DNA of 64,000 nucleotides, taken from Motacilla alba alba. Taxonomy: Eukaryota; Chordata; Aves; Passeriformes; Motacillidae. Positions within the stretch are counted from its first letter, which is position 1. Each line of letters starts with the position of its first letter. The position numbers and the translations under genes are program-made. This document shows, in pieces, positions 48,475 through 60,602 of the stretch. Under the pieces are notes generated by a model. It saw nothing but the letters and a program-made list of their open reading frames with translations. It was not told the origin of the DNA and made no database searches. Location of the stretch: NCBI RefSeq assembly GCF_015832195.1, contig NC_052027.1, positions 2,356,001-2,420,000 of the forward strand, read 5' to 3'.

Positions 48475-48832
48475 GCTCCAGGAACCCAGCAGTTCCCAGC
48501 TACTCCAGGAACTCAGCAGCTCCCAGATACTCCAGGAGCTCAGCAATTCCCAGCTACTCCAGGAACCCAGCAGTTCCCAGATACTCCAGGAGCTCAGCAA
48601 TTCCCAGCTACTCCAGGAACTCAGCAGCTCCCAGATACTCCAGGAACTCAGCAATTCCCAGCTACTCCAGGAACTCAGCAGTTCCCAGCTACTCTCCAGG
48701 AACTCAGCAGTTCCCAGATACTCCAGGAACTCAGCAATTCCCAGATATTCTCCAAGAACTCATCAATTCCCAGACACTCTCCAGGAACTCAGCAGTTCCC
48801 AGCTACTCCAGGAGCTCAGCAGTTCCCAGATA
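48475..48832. repeat. 27-bp tandem repeat, about 13 copies
   Basis: The unit is 'ctccaggaactcagcagttc' plus 'ccagata', with alternating variants (gctact/gatact; gcagctcc/gcaattcc). Because 27 is a multiple of three, each frame encodes a nine-residue repeat (QELSSSQLL, PGTQQFPAT, or WELLSSWSS on the other strand). No start context, splice signal or flank supports expression. Confidence 0.95.
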
Positions 48833-51800
48833 ATTCCCCCACCCATCCCAACATCTGCTCTGCTCTCTTTCCACGGTGTTGATGAAATGCAGCTTCCCAC
48901 CTCATTGTTTTCCCATGTTTCCTCAGAGTAATGGCCAAACACCAAACCAAGAGTGCCACAGGACACAGAATTCACCTGCTGTATTTATGGCAGAGGATGC
49001 ATTCCCATCCTTCACAGAGCTGGGACTGAGCTGTGTCCTACAAACAAGCCTTGGAGCCAACAAGTATTGAGCATATTTTATGATCTCTAAATGTACTTCT
49101 TGCCCAGACCCCCAAAAACAATTTAAATTATGAATATTTGCTTATTACTGATTATTAATGCATGGAAAGTGCTGTATATGACTAATGCATTCTTCCAGCC
49201 TACCTCATTTCTCAGTTTTCCCTCAGCTCTCCTCATTGAAATTCCGAGTGAAGTGAATCCCATATGTTTCCATGCATTCACTGCAGTGCTTGGGGATGCT
49301 CAGCCCAGGCTGAGGGAACAGCACCTCTCTCTGGCAAAGCAAAACCAGGCCCAATTCCCTTTCATTAAAATGCTTCCATCAAAAGGAATTTTTGTAAAAT
49401 AAGTTTTCCACGAGAGTCCCAAATCTGAATTCACTGAAGGCACAAAGACAGACGTTTGTGATGAGATTGCTGTCTAGACTTGAAAATTTGTTTTATTTAA
49501 TATATGAATTGCTCCTTTCTTCTCCTCTGTTTCCTCAGTTGGCTACGAGGGGATAGAAGGGAGAAGAGAGATGAAGAAAACTCCTGTTGCATGCACTGAG
49601 GATGTGACACACATGAAAATTGCTGAAATCTGTGTCAGCCTCCACGGGAAGGGAGTCTGGAGCACAAAGCTTGGTTTTTGTTGTGTTTCCTTGCTACACT
49701 GAGCTCAAACCCCCAGCACACTCCAGGAAAAGTTCTTTATTCCACAAAGGCCAAACAGCTGTCCCTTGCAGAAGGGGCATTGCTCCCCAAACCCCTTTTC
49801 TGCAGATTTTGACCCAAAGAAGGAGGATGATTGCCCAAGAGAGCACCTGAAGCTGACCTGGTGGATATCACACGAGGAGGGAGCAGGGCAAACCAGCCAG
49901 GAGGAGCCAGCTGTGGGATTTCCTTTGGATTCCTGGAGCTGATAACCTGGAATTCCCTCTCTCAGGTGCCAGCTGCATGGACCATGGATAAATCCCATTG
50001 CTCAGGGCCTGAGCCCTGCCAGTAAGGGTGGAATGGAGTTATTGCTGAAGATTTGGAAGGGAAACACTCAATGGAGAGGGCTGGGAACAATAAGCAGATT
50101 TGGTACTGGTATGTTCAGGCTTTATTTCACCATTTAACATTAAAAAAATATTATTTTGGCATTTTCTGCAGGATTTACATGCGTGCTTCAAGTGCAATGA
50201 AGTGTTTTACAGAAATGAGAGCAGACAAGCTGCTGCAGAGCTGAGCAATGGTAGGTCTGAGCCACAGAAAGGATGGGAAAGACAAGTGGGGCTGGACAAA
50301 ACCCTGCCCTGAAGAGGGGACTCAGGGCTGAGGACCTTCACTGCTTATCCCCAGCAAGAAATGCAGAAAATTACCCTTCAAAAAATTCTAAGATATTTTT
50401 CAGATAGCAGGGGCCCAAATACTGCAGCTTTGTAAACTTAAAAATTACTTCAAGAACTCAGAAGAAATCTAATTAAAAATATTTAATTGTGGATCTGTTG
50501 GTATGGGAAATCTAATAATTAGTGCTCCTATTTAGCACACTTCTCTTTACACACTTACAAACTGAATTTAATATAAAGGAAAGTTCTCCTGTGATATCAA
50601 GAGTTCAGCTGATCAGGGAGAGTGGTTGCCACATATTCAGGACTATCAGGAATAAACTATTATCAGGAGTGAAAGGAAAAAGATAAAAATGAAAGAATAT
50701 TCTTCCCCTTTTGGGTGGAATAGGTCTGGTTTCACTATTTCTTTAACAAAACATTAAATTTGTCTAAATGATTTACAAGCAGCTGCATGATCTGCCTTAT
50801 TTAAGAATGAGCCCATCACAGAACTGGAAGGGATTGGTTTTCCCTTTTTTTAGCAACTATAACCCTACCAAATATTTTAAAAAAGGCCAATAAAAGAGCC
50901 CATAAAGGTTATAATTGCAGCACGATAAAATGGGAGCAGAAATAGGCTTTGTCAGGGTTTAATCATATCTGTGGAGAAAGGCAGACCATGTTCCCTCTCT
51001 TTTTATGTGTAATTCCAGCACTTTAATTAGCCATGTACTTTACAGCCACACAAAGCCTTATTTCATTTTGTTTTCTGTCAGGGAGATCTCTGGACTAACA
51101 CTGTACTGCTGATTTATTTCCCATCTTTTTTAAACCACGGCATTAGCCAGTTTGTCATTTAATAATCAAACAGCCTCATAAATTCCACTTTGCACCAGTG
51201 GCCGCACTGGCAATAATGTGCATGCAGAGATTTTAAACTCTGTCTCCTTTGTAAATCCTGCTCCTGTTATTTGCTCCTGCCCAGCAGCAGGAGCCTTGTG
51301 GGATACTCAGAAATTACAGTGTGCTCAGAATTATTGTTAGTAAATTAATACAGGAGCACAAGTAAATACTGTACGGAGTGTGTAAATATTTCTTTTATCA
51401 GTAAATCAGGTGGGGAATATCAGAGTAGTGGAACCTCAAGATCCAGGCTTAGTTCAGCCTCTGGAATAGACAATACAATCAAAATACAATCGAAAGACAA
51501 ACAAAGATTTGATTAAACACTGGTTGGAAAGGTGTTTTCCATGGTGAGTGGTTAAAATGAAAATAAAATGGCCACTACTGAAAGGGGGAAAAGCCATTGG
51601 AAAGTTCTCTATGACCATGGGATGGATTGCTCACCCAAATTTCTCTGTTCCATTGGCAGCACCTATGAAAAATTCTCAGATTTGCACCTTCTTTCATAAA
51701 TACTCCTGGGGTTTATCTCTATTGTATGTTTCTGCAGCGTGGCATAGGGAAACAATTCTGTGTGTCACAGTTTGGGATAATGTTTCAGAGAATTATCATC

Positions 51801-52149
51801 ATTTTAAAGCTGACGTGACCCAAAGTAACCTCGCTGAGCAAGTGGTCCTGTGTGAAAATCTGGCGCTCAGTTGCCAGAGCTTCGTGAATTACTGATTACA
51901 GATTTCAAAGGCTGACAACAGAATGTGACAAGAGAGGGTTGCTGTTATATTTGTGAACTGAAAGAGATGCTGAGAAGGACTCTCAGACATTCTCAGCACT
52001 TCTGAAGACACTGCTGCCCATTTCATCCATCTGTCTCCATTTGTGTATGGAAATGTCCTCAGGCCTGTGTGTTGCATACAATATCCCTCATTCCTGTCAG
52101 TAAGACCCTTTGATTTTAATATTCCCCCATTTAATTGCCATAAGTGTGG

Positions 52150-52830
52150 GATTACAGAATTATGGAAAAGCCTGAGCTAGAAGGGACCCAGAGGGATCAT
52201 GGAGTCCAATTCTATGGGGATTGTCCACTCCAACAATCCCACCCTGTGCTATCAGTTTCTCTGGGTCTGGATTGAAAGCACTTGAGACAGCAGTTCATGT
52301 TTGGACTCAGGTATTTATTATTTCTTATCAGTAAAACAGCCTCACAACCACGAGGTCAGCAGCAAGGCACAAAATGGCAACAATCTCCTGTTCCAAGGTC
52401 TTTTAAGACTGAACTATCCAATTAAGAGCTGACACCTGGATTATTTTCCCTTTTAACCCAATAACTGATCCCACAGAGCCCGCAATGCAGACTGTTCTGC
52501 CCAAGTACAAAATGCCACCCAAACCCATGGAGAAGGAGGAAGAGCAGCATGAAGAAGAAACCCAGGATGACACCCTGTGCCCTCCATCTTGCTCCCATCC
52601 ACAACACACTAAAAATCCCAAAACCTCAATTTCTCACCAAGTGAAGCACCTACACTACTCTCTATAATCTGTTTCACTTTTGTGGGTTCCAGTCTATCTT
52701 GAAGTCTGGGAAATTTTCTCCATGGATGAGGGTGAAAGTCAGTGCTGCCCTGGGGGTCAGGGCACCCCAGAGCAGACAGAGAAATATTCCCAGTGCCCTG
52801 GGCTTCCACACTGTGCCTGAGGGCATTGAA
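52150..52830 (-). mobile_element. CR1 LINE interrupted by a solo LTR
   Basis: CR1 sequence reads 'gctagaagggacccagaggg' to 'caacaatcccaccctgtgc', breaks at 52249, and resumes at 52811 with 'ctgtgcctgagggcattg'. Without the insert the two halves join as in the normal element. The right-hand half decays within about 20 bp. Confidence 0.85.
52244..52816 (-). mobile_element. Solo LTR, 6-bp target duplication, nested in CR1
   Basis: The 561-bp insert (52250-52810) is bracketed by identical six-base repeats ctgtgc (52244-52249 and 52811-52816). On the minus strand it begins TGTGGAAG and ends CTGATA, one transition away from the expected terminal ACA. An AATAAA lies at 52319-52314, about 65 bp before the 3' end. 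It is in the same sense as CNTN6. The 6-bp duplication and TGTGG start match the 24659 LTR and suggest an ERVK-type family, though length and body differ. No viral genes remain. Confidence 0.85.
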
Positions 52831-53348
52831 ATACAATAATGGAGAAATGCAATAATGGAGATGCTTGCTGGCAGCCCAGCAATAAGGAATCAGCCCTCAC
52901 CAAAGCCCACCAGACCCAAAGCAAGTTGTGAGGGCATGTCACTGCTGGGCCAGCAGCTCAGTCCTGCCTGAACCAGAGCGACAGGCCAGGGGTTATTGTA
53001 CAGCCTGTACAGCTGCAGAACAATTCTACCCCGACCTGGGGGCACATCCCACCTCCCTGGCTGTCTCCTGGTGAAGCTGATTCCCTCCAGCCCGTGGCTG
53101 GCCGTGGATTAAGGGATGCTGAGCACAACGTACGGATTGCGCAATCATCGCCCGCGAGGATTCGCTCCTGGAGCTCACCCTGCTTTGCACCCACAGAGCT
53201 CCACGGCCACCCCAAAGACAAAGAGGCCTCTGGCATTCCCATCAACGAGCTGCCAAAAGCAATCCTGAGCCAGCTGGGCTTCAATCAGCTTTAAATGATG
53301 TCAAAACAGAGACAATTCAGCAGGCCAGTCGCTGGTTGCTGCTCGTAC

Positions 53349-53499
53349 CTTTTGCTCGGGCGCAGAACCTCCGAGCCCTTCCTCCAGGAAACAGCAGCTC
53401 TGGGAGAAGCACTGGGCTTACAAGTGATTGTAACTTCCCCTCCAACCTGAACAACAGACAGCTTCTTCACGGGGTTTCTGGAAAAATCAGGGGCTGCAG
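53349..53499 (-). CDS. CNTN6: CNTN6 exon: Ig5, first half
   Basis: 151 nt encode AAPDFSRNPVKKLSVVQVGG, EVTITCKPSASPRAAVSWRK and GSEVLRPSK plus two bases. TCKPSASPRAAVSW holds the first Ig5 cysteine and core tryptophan. Acceptor 'cttctctttag', donor GTACGA, a weak site ahead of the 15.8-kb intron. Confidence 0.96.
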
Positions 53500-54471
53500 C
53501 TAAAGAGAAGGAAGGAAGAAGAGATACACTAAACAAACTTGCCAAATTCTTCTCTTTGAGTTCAGCCAGAAGATTCAATGATTGTTTTGGTTTTTAGATT
53601 TCTGCAAAAGTAAATCGAAATCTAACATCAAAAATGCACCTAAATACCAAAGAATTCTAATTCTAAAGCTGTCTACATAGATCTGTGTGCTCTGACAAAC
53701 TCTCCTGAGGGAATCTGGAGACTGGGAGAACTGCTCTGTCCATGATGGAAGACAAGATTCCTGAGCAGGGTAATCCTCACACTCCTGATCCAGCCCCATA
53801 TATTCATCTGCAGAGAGTATTCTGTCCCAAGCACAGTTCTACTCTGGCTTTCTTTTCAGAGACCTACTCTGTTTTCTGAAAATATGTTTATTTTTCCAGC
53901 AGCTTATGTGAAAACGCCCTCTTGGAGAAGGAGAAAACACAAGACATTGGGTGCTCCTGAAGTCTGTGTTTTACCAGATTCGCTGATATTTGGCTGTTGA
54001 GCAAACTTTACATTTTGAAGTCTAGAACAGAATACTTTTACAATACGTGAGCAAGCTCCATTCATGTTCATCTCTGGTTGTCATTAATGAGATTCCAAGT
54101 TCCATGTTTCTTGTTTATGTCCATATTTGCCATATGCTCTTTGTTTATAGCTAAAACTATTTCCCCTGCTTTCTGAAATGACTTTAAAAACCTGCAGAAT
54201 ATCTATTAATAGCTCAAACAAAGCGAGAAACAACATTCATTAAACTGGTGTATATGTGATAATAAAAAAAGATCATACATGGATTAGAGTCTTTCCCCAA
54301 ACAAACCATGAAATTAAACTTAAAAAAACCCCACATTTCAATGTGTGTGAAAAGCAAAGAAATATCAGGTTTGAACTGCCAGGTTTCATCTCCTCTTTTG
54401 TTAAATTCAAATTTTTTTTCAACAAGTGTCCTTTTTGCTGGTACCTGCACATTTTAGTGACATTTACTCAC
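53500..54471 (-). other. CNTN6: CNTN6 intron (972 bp)
   Basis: Phase 1 intron between Ig4 and Ig5, donor GTGAGT. No mobile element was recognised. Confidence 0.85.
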
Positions 54472-54601
54472 CGATCACCCTCAGCTCAGCATTGGCATAA
54501 ATTGTGTCATATTTATTTTCTGCCACGCACTGATAGAGGCCTGAGTCTGACAGATTCAGCATGGGGATGAGGAGAGTCCCATTTTCTATTTGAATTCTTT
54601 C
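54472..54601 (-). CDS. CNTN6: CNTN6 exon: Ig4, second half
   Basis: 130 nt encode [40 protein letters not shown] and RVI plus one base. [14 protein letters not shown] gives the second cysteine; NGT and NLS are sequons. [10 protein letters not shown] is shared with other CNTN6 proteins. Acceptor 'tctcttatcag', donor GTGAGT. Confidence 0.97.
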
Positions 54602-57600
54602 CTGATAAGAGAAAAACAAGGGAAAACATTGACAGAGCCAATGAGTGAACAAATAAAAGGTTTTTTAGTATCTCACTGATGCACCTGATCAGGATTCAGA
54701 AGCAGGAATGTTGTTTTCTTGGGAGCAATGAGGATGGGTGCATCAGAAATGGGATGTGCACCTCTCTGGGTGGTGGTGGTTGTATTTCCAGCCCTCTGAG
54801 CTCTTCCAGGTGTTCAGGAAATCCAGGTACATGTTGCAGCAGTGGCTTTGGGTGGGTTTGCCCAGGTTTTCCATGTGTTTCCCTGCCCTGCTGAGCTGGG
54901 AATCTGTCATTATCCTTCTCCATGAAGGTGGCACAGAAGGAGCTCCCTGTAGGGATGCTCCACCCTGGGAGCCTGGAGCATCTTCCACCTGGATCCTGAG
55001 AGGCAGCACCTCATCCCTGGCTGATGGTGGTAGTCCCAGGTGATCAGAAAAGCTCCGTGACAGACAGAGGTGCTCCAGTAACAGGAACATTTCGGACATC
55101 ATCACACCCTGAGCCACAGAAAAATGAGCCACTGGAAAAGCTCCACTGAAAACCAACAGTTAAATTCCACTTGGAAAGCCCCAGGCAGCTGCTCAGAACA
55201 CAGGGAGAGCATGTGCCTCCTCCAGGCCTGGATTTCTACACACACCACCTTTCCTCAGCAATTCTGCTGAAATAGAGGCAGCTGCACAGTGAGTATATTT
55301 GGAGCAGCGCTTGGAATTTGGTGTATTAAAAGAAGTTTTCCTTGCTCTGCTTTGGAAAACAGAAAAAAAGCCTGTTTCATGCTGCAATCATAACTTAAAG
55401 CTAAATATCTCGTGATTTTACAATTACTACCCTCTGGAGACAATAGTAGCTGTACTGCAAAGTGGAGCACTGAGGAGGAGAAAAAAAAAACAAACATTCT
55501 CCCAAACAGATGAGTTTGGAAGATTCCCAGGGGGAATATAAATCCCATCACCAAGTGCAAGCTGGAACAGCAGATATCATGGGGAGGATGCTGCTACTCA
55601 TTTAGCCTGGCTCTCCTGCCTCTGGAGCAGGAATGGAGGAGTTTGGAGTGCACAGTTTGGGGATGCACTCCAGCATCTGATGAACACCCACAAGCATCTC
55701 AAATGGATTTGTGAAGTGCTGAACATCTGTCACAGAATCCTGGAATGGGTTGGGTGGGAGGGATCTTAAAGCTCCCACCCTTGCCATGGCAGGGACACTT
55801 CCCACTGTCCCAGGCTGCTCCAGTGTCCAGCCTGGCCTTGGGCACTGCCAGGGATGCAGGGGCAGCCCCAGCTGCTCTGGGCACCCTGTGCCAGGGCCTC
55901 AGCACCCCCACAGGGAGGATTCCTTCCCAATATCCCATCTAAACCCACTCTGTGTCCGTTTGAAGCCATTTCTTGTGTCCTGTCTCTCCAGCCCTTGTAA
56001 ATTCTCTCCATCTTTCTTTCATGTCCTGCAAGGCCACCCTGAGCTCATCCCAAAGCTTCTCCTGTGCAGGTGCACGATGCCAGCTGTGCCAGCCTTTGCT
56101 GCCAGCAGAGCTGCTCCATCCCTGGGATCATCCTGGAGCCTCCTCTGGGCTCTGCAGCAGCTCCAGCTCCTCCCTGAGCTGGGCCAGGGCTGGAGCAGAT
56201 CTGCAGGTGGGGTCTCACCTGGGAGGGGCAGGATCCCCCCTTTCCTGCTGGGACCAGCCCAGGGCTCGGGGGCTTCTGGAGTAAGCACACGCATCCAGAA
56301 CATGTTTTCCACCACCCCAGCTTTTCCTTGGAGGTCTCCCAACCCTGAAGTGACCCAGGCCAAGCTTGTTTAGCTTGGAAATGTGATGAGAGCACAGCCT
56401 GGGGCTGCAAGGCTGGTGTGTGGCAAACTAATTAACAACATTACATTACTTAGCCTCTGATAATTTTTTCCGAGGCTCTCGCTACAGATATCTTTTGCAT
56501 ACTTAGTTTTACCTCCAGGCTGTTTGCTATCCTCTCAGTGCATTCTATTTTTACAAACATCCTTTGAATACAAAACCCCTCTCTGAAGCAAGGCTCGTGT
56601 TCCATCCTCATCCCAAATTCCCCACCGTTCTCCGCTGGCCCTTTTGAGCTGTGCAGACAAAGGGAAGAATGAAGCACACCGTGTACAGGAGCGGGGAGAA
56701 TGCTGGGGTGACCAGCCAGGTGGTCAGGCAGAGAGCTTTGACAAAGAGGAGACAATCAGAATCAGCCCCAGGGTGAAAAGCATCTGGATGTTATTCTTCC
56801 TGGGAGAATTCCGACACGCGGGGCGCTGCGACAAACTGAATATTTTATTACATCTCCCTTGTACTTTCCCCTCCAAAGTGTCCATTCTGTCCATTGAGCA
56901 ATAACACCCAGCACTTTGTTGCCTGAAGAATTGCGTTTACAGCACACTGTAAGTACTGTGAAAATGCTGGTTGAAAATGTGTCTGTGAGCGTTTCATTCC
57001 TCTTTATTGAAACGGTGCAATTGAAGAGTGACAGACTCTAAATATTGCTGCCTTCAAAGAGAGAGAAACAAGATAATCTCGCTCAGAAAAAGGTGACAAT
57101 GACTACAATGAGCAGGTTCAGAAAAATTGCAGTCCAGGTAAATTCTGGCTATTTTCCCCAGATGCAGGTTGGGTCTGTTTCGGACTGATCCAGCAGAAAA
57201 TTACATGGAAGATTGGACCCCACTCCAACGACTTAAAATAAGTACAACTAAATCAAATAAACGCTGGTTCTGCAGCCCAGCAGGTGCTAATTTAGCCCAT
57301 ATGTTTTGGAAATTCTCCTGTGTGTGCTCTGTTAGGCAGGAATTAATCACAGAGGTTTTATTTTCCATCCAAGTGAAAATGCCTCACCCATGAGCCATCG
57401 TGTGCCCCAGAGATGCTGGATGGGTGCTCCATGAAAAAAAAACAACAAACCAAAACCAAAAAAAGGCAAACTTGGCCTCAGCAGACTGCAAAGAGCTTCT
57501 TGTGACAGAATTCCTCCTCCATGAGGGTGCCACCAGCTGAAGGCTGGAGGATGGATGGAGCCTGGCCTCCCCAGGAATGCAGGGATTGTGCCTGGAAGCT

Positions 57601-58371
57601 GGGCTCTCCAAGACCAGGCTGATGAAGGATCTGATGGTCGTTCTCAAGTGTTTGAGCTCCAAACTTCCCCTCTCCTCCTGCTCTCCTACCTCCCTTCCCA
57701 CTTGATCCTTTTAAGGGACATTTTGCCCTTATCCAGCTCTTCCCTTGACATGGCTTTCTTTGGATTATCCTGCTCCAAAGCACAGAAAATATTACCCTCA
57801 AAATTAGCTGATTTTCAGAGCTGACTGATTCATCAAGGTAAAGGATTAACTCAGCAGGAGAGCAGCACTCTGCACGAGACCAAAGGTCCACCCAGCTACT
57901 GATTTGGAACAGAAACAGAAGAAAAGTGCAATTCAACACTGAGCATTTTGCAATTCTAGCTCTGGAATCCTCTTCCAGTCCTCTGGCATCCTACCAGTTC
58001 CCCAAACTGCAGATTATGTCTACAAATGTATTTAGTGTTTCTTTCACCAATTATAATTCTTATTTTTAAGCCCCTCTATACCTACAGCCATATCTTGTAG
58101 CAATTAGATAATTTGTATGAAGAAATTGGTGTTTCTCTCTCTCTCTAAACTGCAATTTCATACATTTCCAATAAGGATGAAGTCCAAGAATTGAGGCTCT
58201 GTGTTGCAAAGAGTTTGTGCTATTATATTTATTTTGATGTATTAATCTTTACCTATTTTTTGGAAAGTTAAGTAATATATTGTGAAATTAATATAATGAC
58301 TAAATAACGAAAAAAAACAACCAAACAAATGAAAATATGAAGAAAAAAATCAAAGGAGACAGGAATCTTAC
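54602..58371 (-). other. CNTN6: CNTN6 intron (3770 bp)
   Basis: Phase 0 intron within Ig4, donor GTAAGA. Contains one long CR1. A repeat-free stretch around 56400-57130 looks like possible non-coding element sequence. A short (CT)n run lies near 58133-58146. Confidence 0.85.
55731..56225 (-). mobile_element. CR1 LINE 3' fragment (long copy)
   Basis: Reverse-oriented, sense to CNTN6. It has 'cacagaatcctggaatgggt', 'cccttgccatggcagggaca', 'ccttgggcactgccagggat', 'ggattccttcccaatatccc', then the 3' UTR part 'gcaaggccaccctgagctca' and 'gtgccagcctttgctgccag' shared with the 8487 copy. The far edge is uncertain. Confidence 0.93.
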
Positions 58372-58508
58372 CTCTGACATGAGGGGCTGGCCATTTTTTA
58401 ACCAGCTGTAGGAAGGGCTTGGTTTTCCTCTTGCCTTACATTCCCAAAATAAACTGTCATAGAGAGACAGAAAGGCATTTTGGATTTTTTTATCCCATTC
58501 AGGGGGTG
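58372..58508 (-). CDS. CNTN6: CNTN6 exon: Ig4, first half
   Basis: 137 nt complete an alanine codon and encode PPEWDKKIQNAFLSLYDSLF, WECKARGKPSPSYSWLKNGQ and PLMSE. LFWECKARGKP holds the first cysteine and YSWLKNG the core tryptophan. APPEW is the normal start of contactin Ig4. Acceptor 'tattcttttcag', donor GTAAGA. Confidence 0.97.
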
Positions 58509-60602
58509 CTGAAAAGAATATGCAAAGCATTTTAAGCAGGAGAAAAGGTATGCTGCCGTTAATTAATGAACTGAGCAGGGCTAATTAATATCTGTTCAAC
58601 ACATTTTTATTATACTGCAAGTGAATTCTGTACAACAATTCATTGGCATTAAACGTTGGGGCAAGTTTGGGAAAATGTTAGAAATCAATGGTCAACGGGT
58701 TGAGGAGTTTGGTTGAGATTTTAATCCATTTTTATGGCCAAAACGTGCAGAAATGGTGATTTCAGATGCCTGGAATTCAGGAAAGCACCAAGACATGTCA
58801 TTTCTGCAAAGCCTTCCTCTAAAGGAACTCACTGAGGTGTAAAAGCAGAATTTGCAGGAACCACCCAGGAGCTCTGTAAACAGCTGAGCCTCAAGGGCAG
58901 AGCTGAGCAGGAGCTCCCCGGGGAAGGATGGCATTGAGAGCAGCAGGCAGGTTAGAGGTGAGACCTGGGGAGAATAAATAACACCAAATAACACCTCATT
59001 CCATGGGCAGGGACACCTTCCACTGTCCCAGGCTGCTCCAAGCCCTGGCCTTGAACATTTCCAGGGATCCAGGGGCAGCCACAGCTGCTCTGGGAATTCC
59101 ATTCCAGATCCTCCCCACCTTCACAGGGAATGATTTCCCCCAAAATCCCATCCATCCCCACCCTCTGGCAGTGGAAGCCATTCCCTGTGTCCTGCCCCTC
59201 CATCCCTTATCCAAAGCCTCTCTCCAGCTCTCCTGGATCCCCTTTAGGTGCCCAAAGATCATATAAGGACAGAGTTCCCCCTGCTTAAGAGCATTCTAAT
59301 TACATTTAATTTTTACTGCTCTCAGGAGGGATCACATAAAAAGCAGCGTCCAGGAAAGAATCCCTATTTTTTGGACACAGCCTTCCTCCAGGAGAAAACC
59401 CCCAGAGAACAGAAAAGGAGCAAGAGGAAATCAATTACAGAGATAATTCACCAGCACACTCCTAATATGACAAAAAAACCCCTCACACCAAGGCTTCACG
59501 AGTGCTGTTTATACATTGCTCTATGAACAGCTATTAATTAATGTACAAAGCACAGTTAATAAGCACATTGTTTTAGATTGAATTAACTGATCATAATTTT
59601 ATAATTGCCTGTGCTGTTATCAATCACGGCCAGGTAATCTACTGAACTTAATTTATATGGAACTGCTTGATTGACATGGTGAAAAAAATTAGTGAGCAAC
59701 AAGAGCAAAATCTACCCCCTGAAAGCAAGGAAATAATGAAATATTTAAACCAGCAGCAGACTGTTCTATTCCTGGCATATATCTTGATGTTAGCCATGGC
59801 TGCAGGAGCCTGGTAGCTCATCAGCAAAGCCTGCATCTCTTCATTAGAAGAGATTTACTTTAAAAAAAAAAAGGAAAATACTTGCCAGAGTCTTCTCAAC
59901 AGATGTTAACTGGAGGCTCAGTCTCGCTTGCTGTGATTTTTTTTTTCCTCCTTGCTGTTATGTTTCATTTTCTTTTTTTGCTTTCTCCTTTGAAAGATTT
60001 ATGAGGTAAAGAAAAGGTCTCTCCTCTTATTCCTGTCCAAATATGTTGCTTTCCCTGGGTGTGAAGAGCTCCACCAAAGAGACACCATTCACCCTGGCCA
60101 CGAGGGACCATCCCGTGGGACTGGGGCTGCAGGGAGCCAATGCCCACAGCAAGGGACAGGGAGAACACCCCCAGATTATCCTCCACTTTTAGCCAAGCTG
60201 GAAGGAGAGGGAGGAATGGGATGAGTTCCCTCTGGTTCGTGTTTGCGGGACAGCAGGATGTGAAATCACCTTCACTGCCAGCTTCCCTGCCCTGCATCTC
60301 TGCGGGGCACTGATCCCTGCCTGCCTTTCACGTCTCACACACGTGCACAGGGATTCCTCCCTGCCTTTTACCAACATTCCCAACTTCCCACGCTTCCCAT
60401 CCGAGCTTTGATGTAAAATATCTCTGTTTGCTGAGGCTGGAACTCAGTGAAGGTCACTGAGAGCCCTCCATCAGTTTTTAATCAGCTTAACCTGACATGC
60501 ACTTGCTACCTCCAGGAAGGGGCTGGGAGACCTCATCTGCACAATGCAGCAGAACTCCATCCTGCTCTTCATTAAAAACCAAAATTCACTTAATCTGCTT
60601 AC
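58509..60602 (-). other. CNTN6: CNTN6 intron (2094 bp)
   Basis: Phase 1 intron between Ig3 and Ig4. Contains one CR1. The block 59515-59640 is repeat-free and AT-rich with several homeodomain-type cores. Confidence 0.85.
59001..59255 (-). mobile_element. CR1 LINE fragment lacking its 3' end
   Basis: Starts abruptly at 'ccatgggcagggacaccttc' and runs through 'ccaggctgctccaagccctg', 'atccaggggcagccacagct' and 'ccattccctgtgtcctgccc'. The terminal 50-60 bp normally next to 'ccatgggcag' are missing, replaced by AT-rich 'gaataaataacacc'. Confidence 0.9.

Larger units (their letters stand above)
37528..53348 (-). other. CNTN6: CNTN6 large intron (15821 bp) within Ig5
   Basis: Phase 2 intron with an unusual GTACGA donor and a good acceptor. 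It holds six CR1 copies, one solo LTR, two minisatellites and A-rich runs (40305-40343). Stretches 37715-39625, 39875-41780, 42030-44405, 44540-45137, 45375-47955, 48840-52150 and 52830-53348 have no recognised repeat or gene. Within them 43215-43500 and 50820-51290 look like non-coding element candidates. Confidence 0.8.

Noticed and set aside
48232..48931. Frames of 140-210 codons with nine-residue repeats
   Set aside because: Products of the 27-bp minisatellite; no start context, splice sites or flanking coding sequence.
54680..55150. GC-rich stretch suspected to be a mobile element
   Set aside because: No CR1 landmarks, terminal repeats or target duplication could be found.
55750..56373. 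207-codon frame on the plus strand
   Set aside because: It lies within and beside a CR1 copy, and similar frames appear in the sister copy at 8487-8906.
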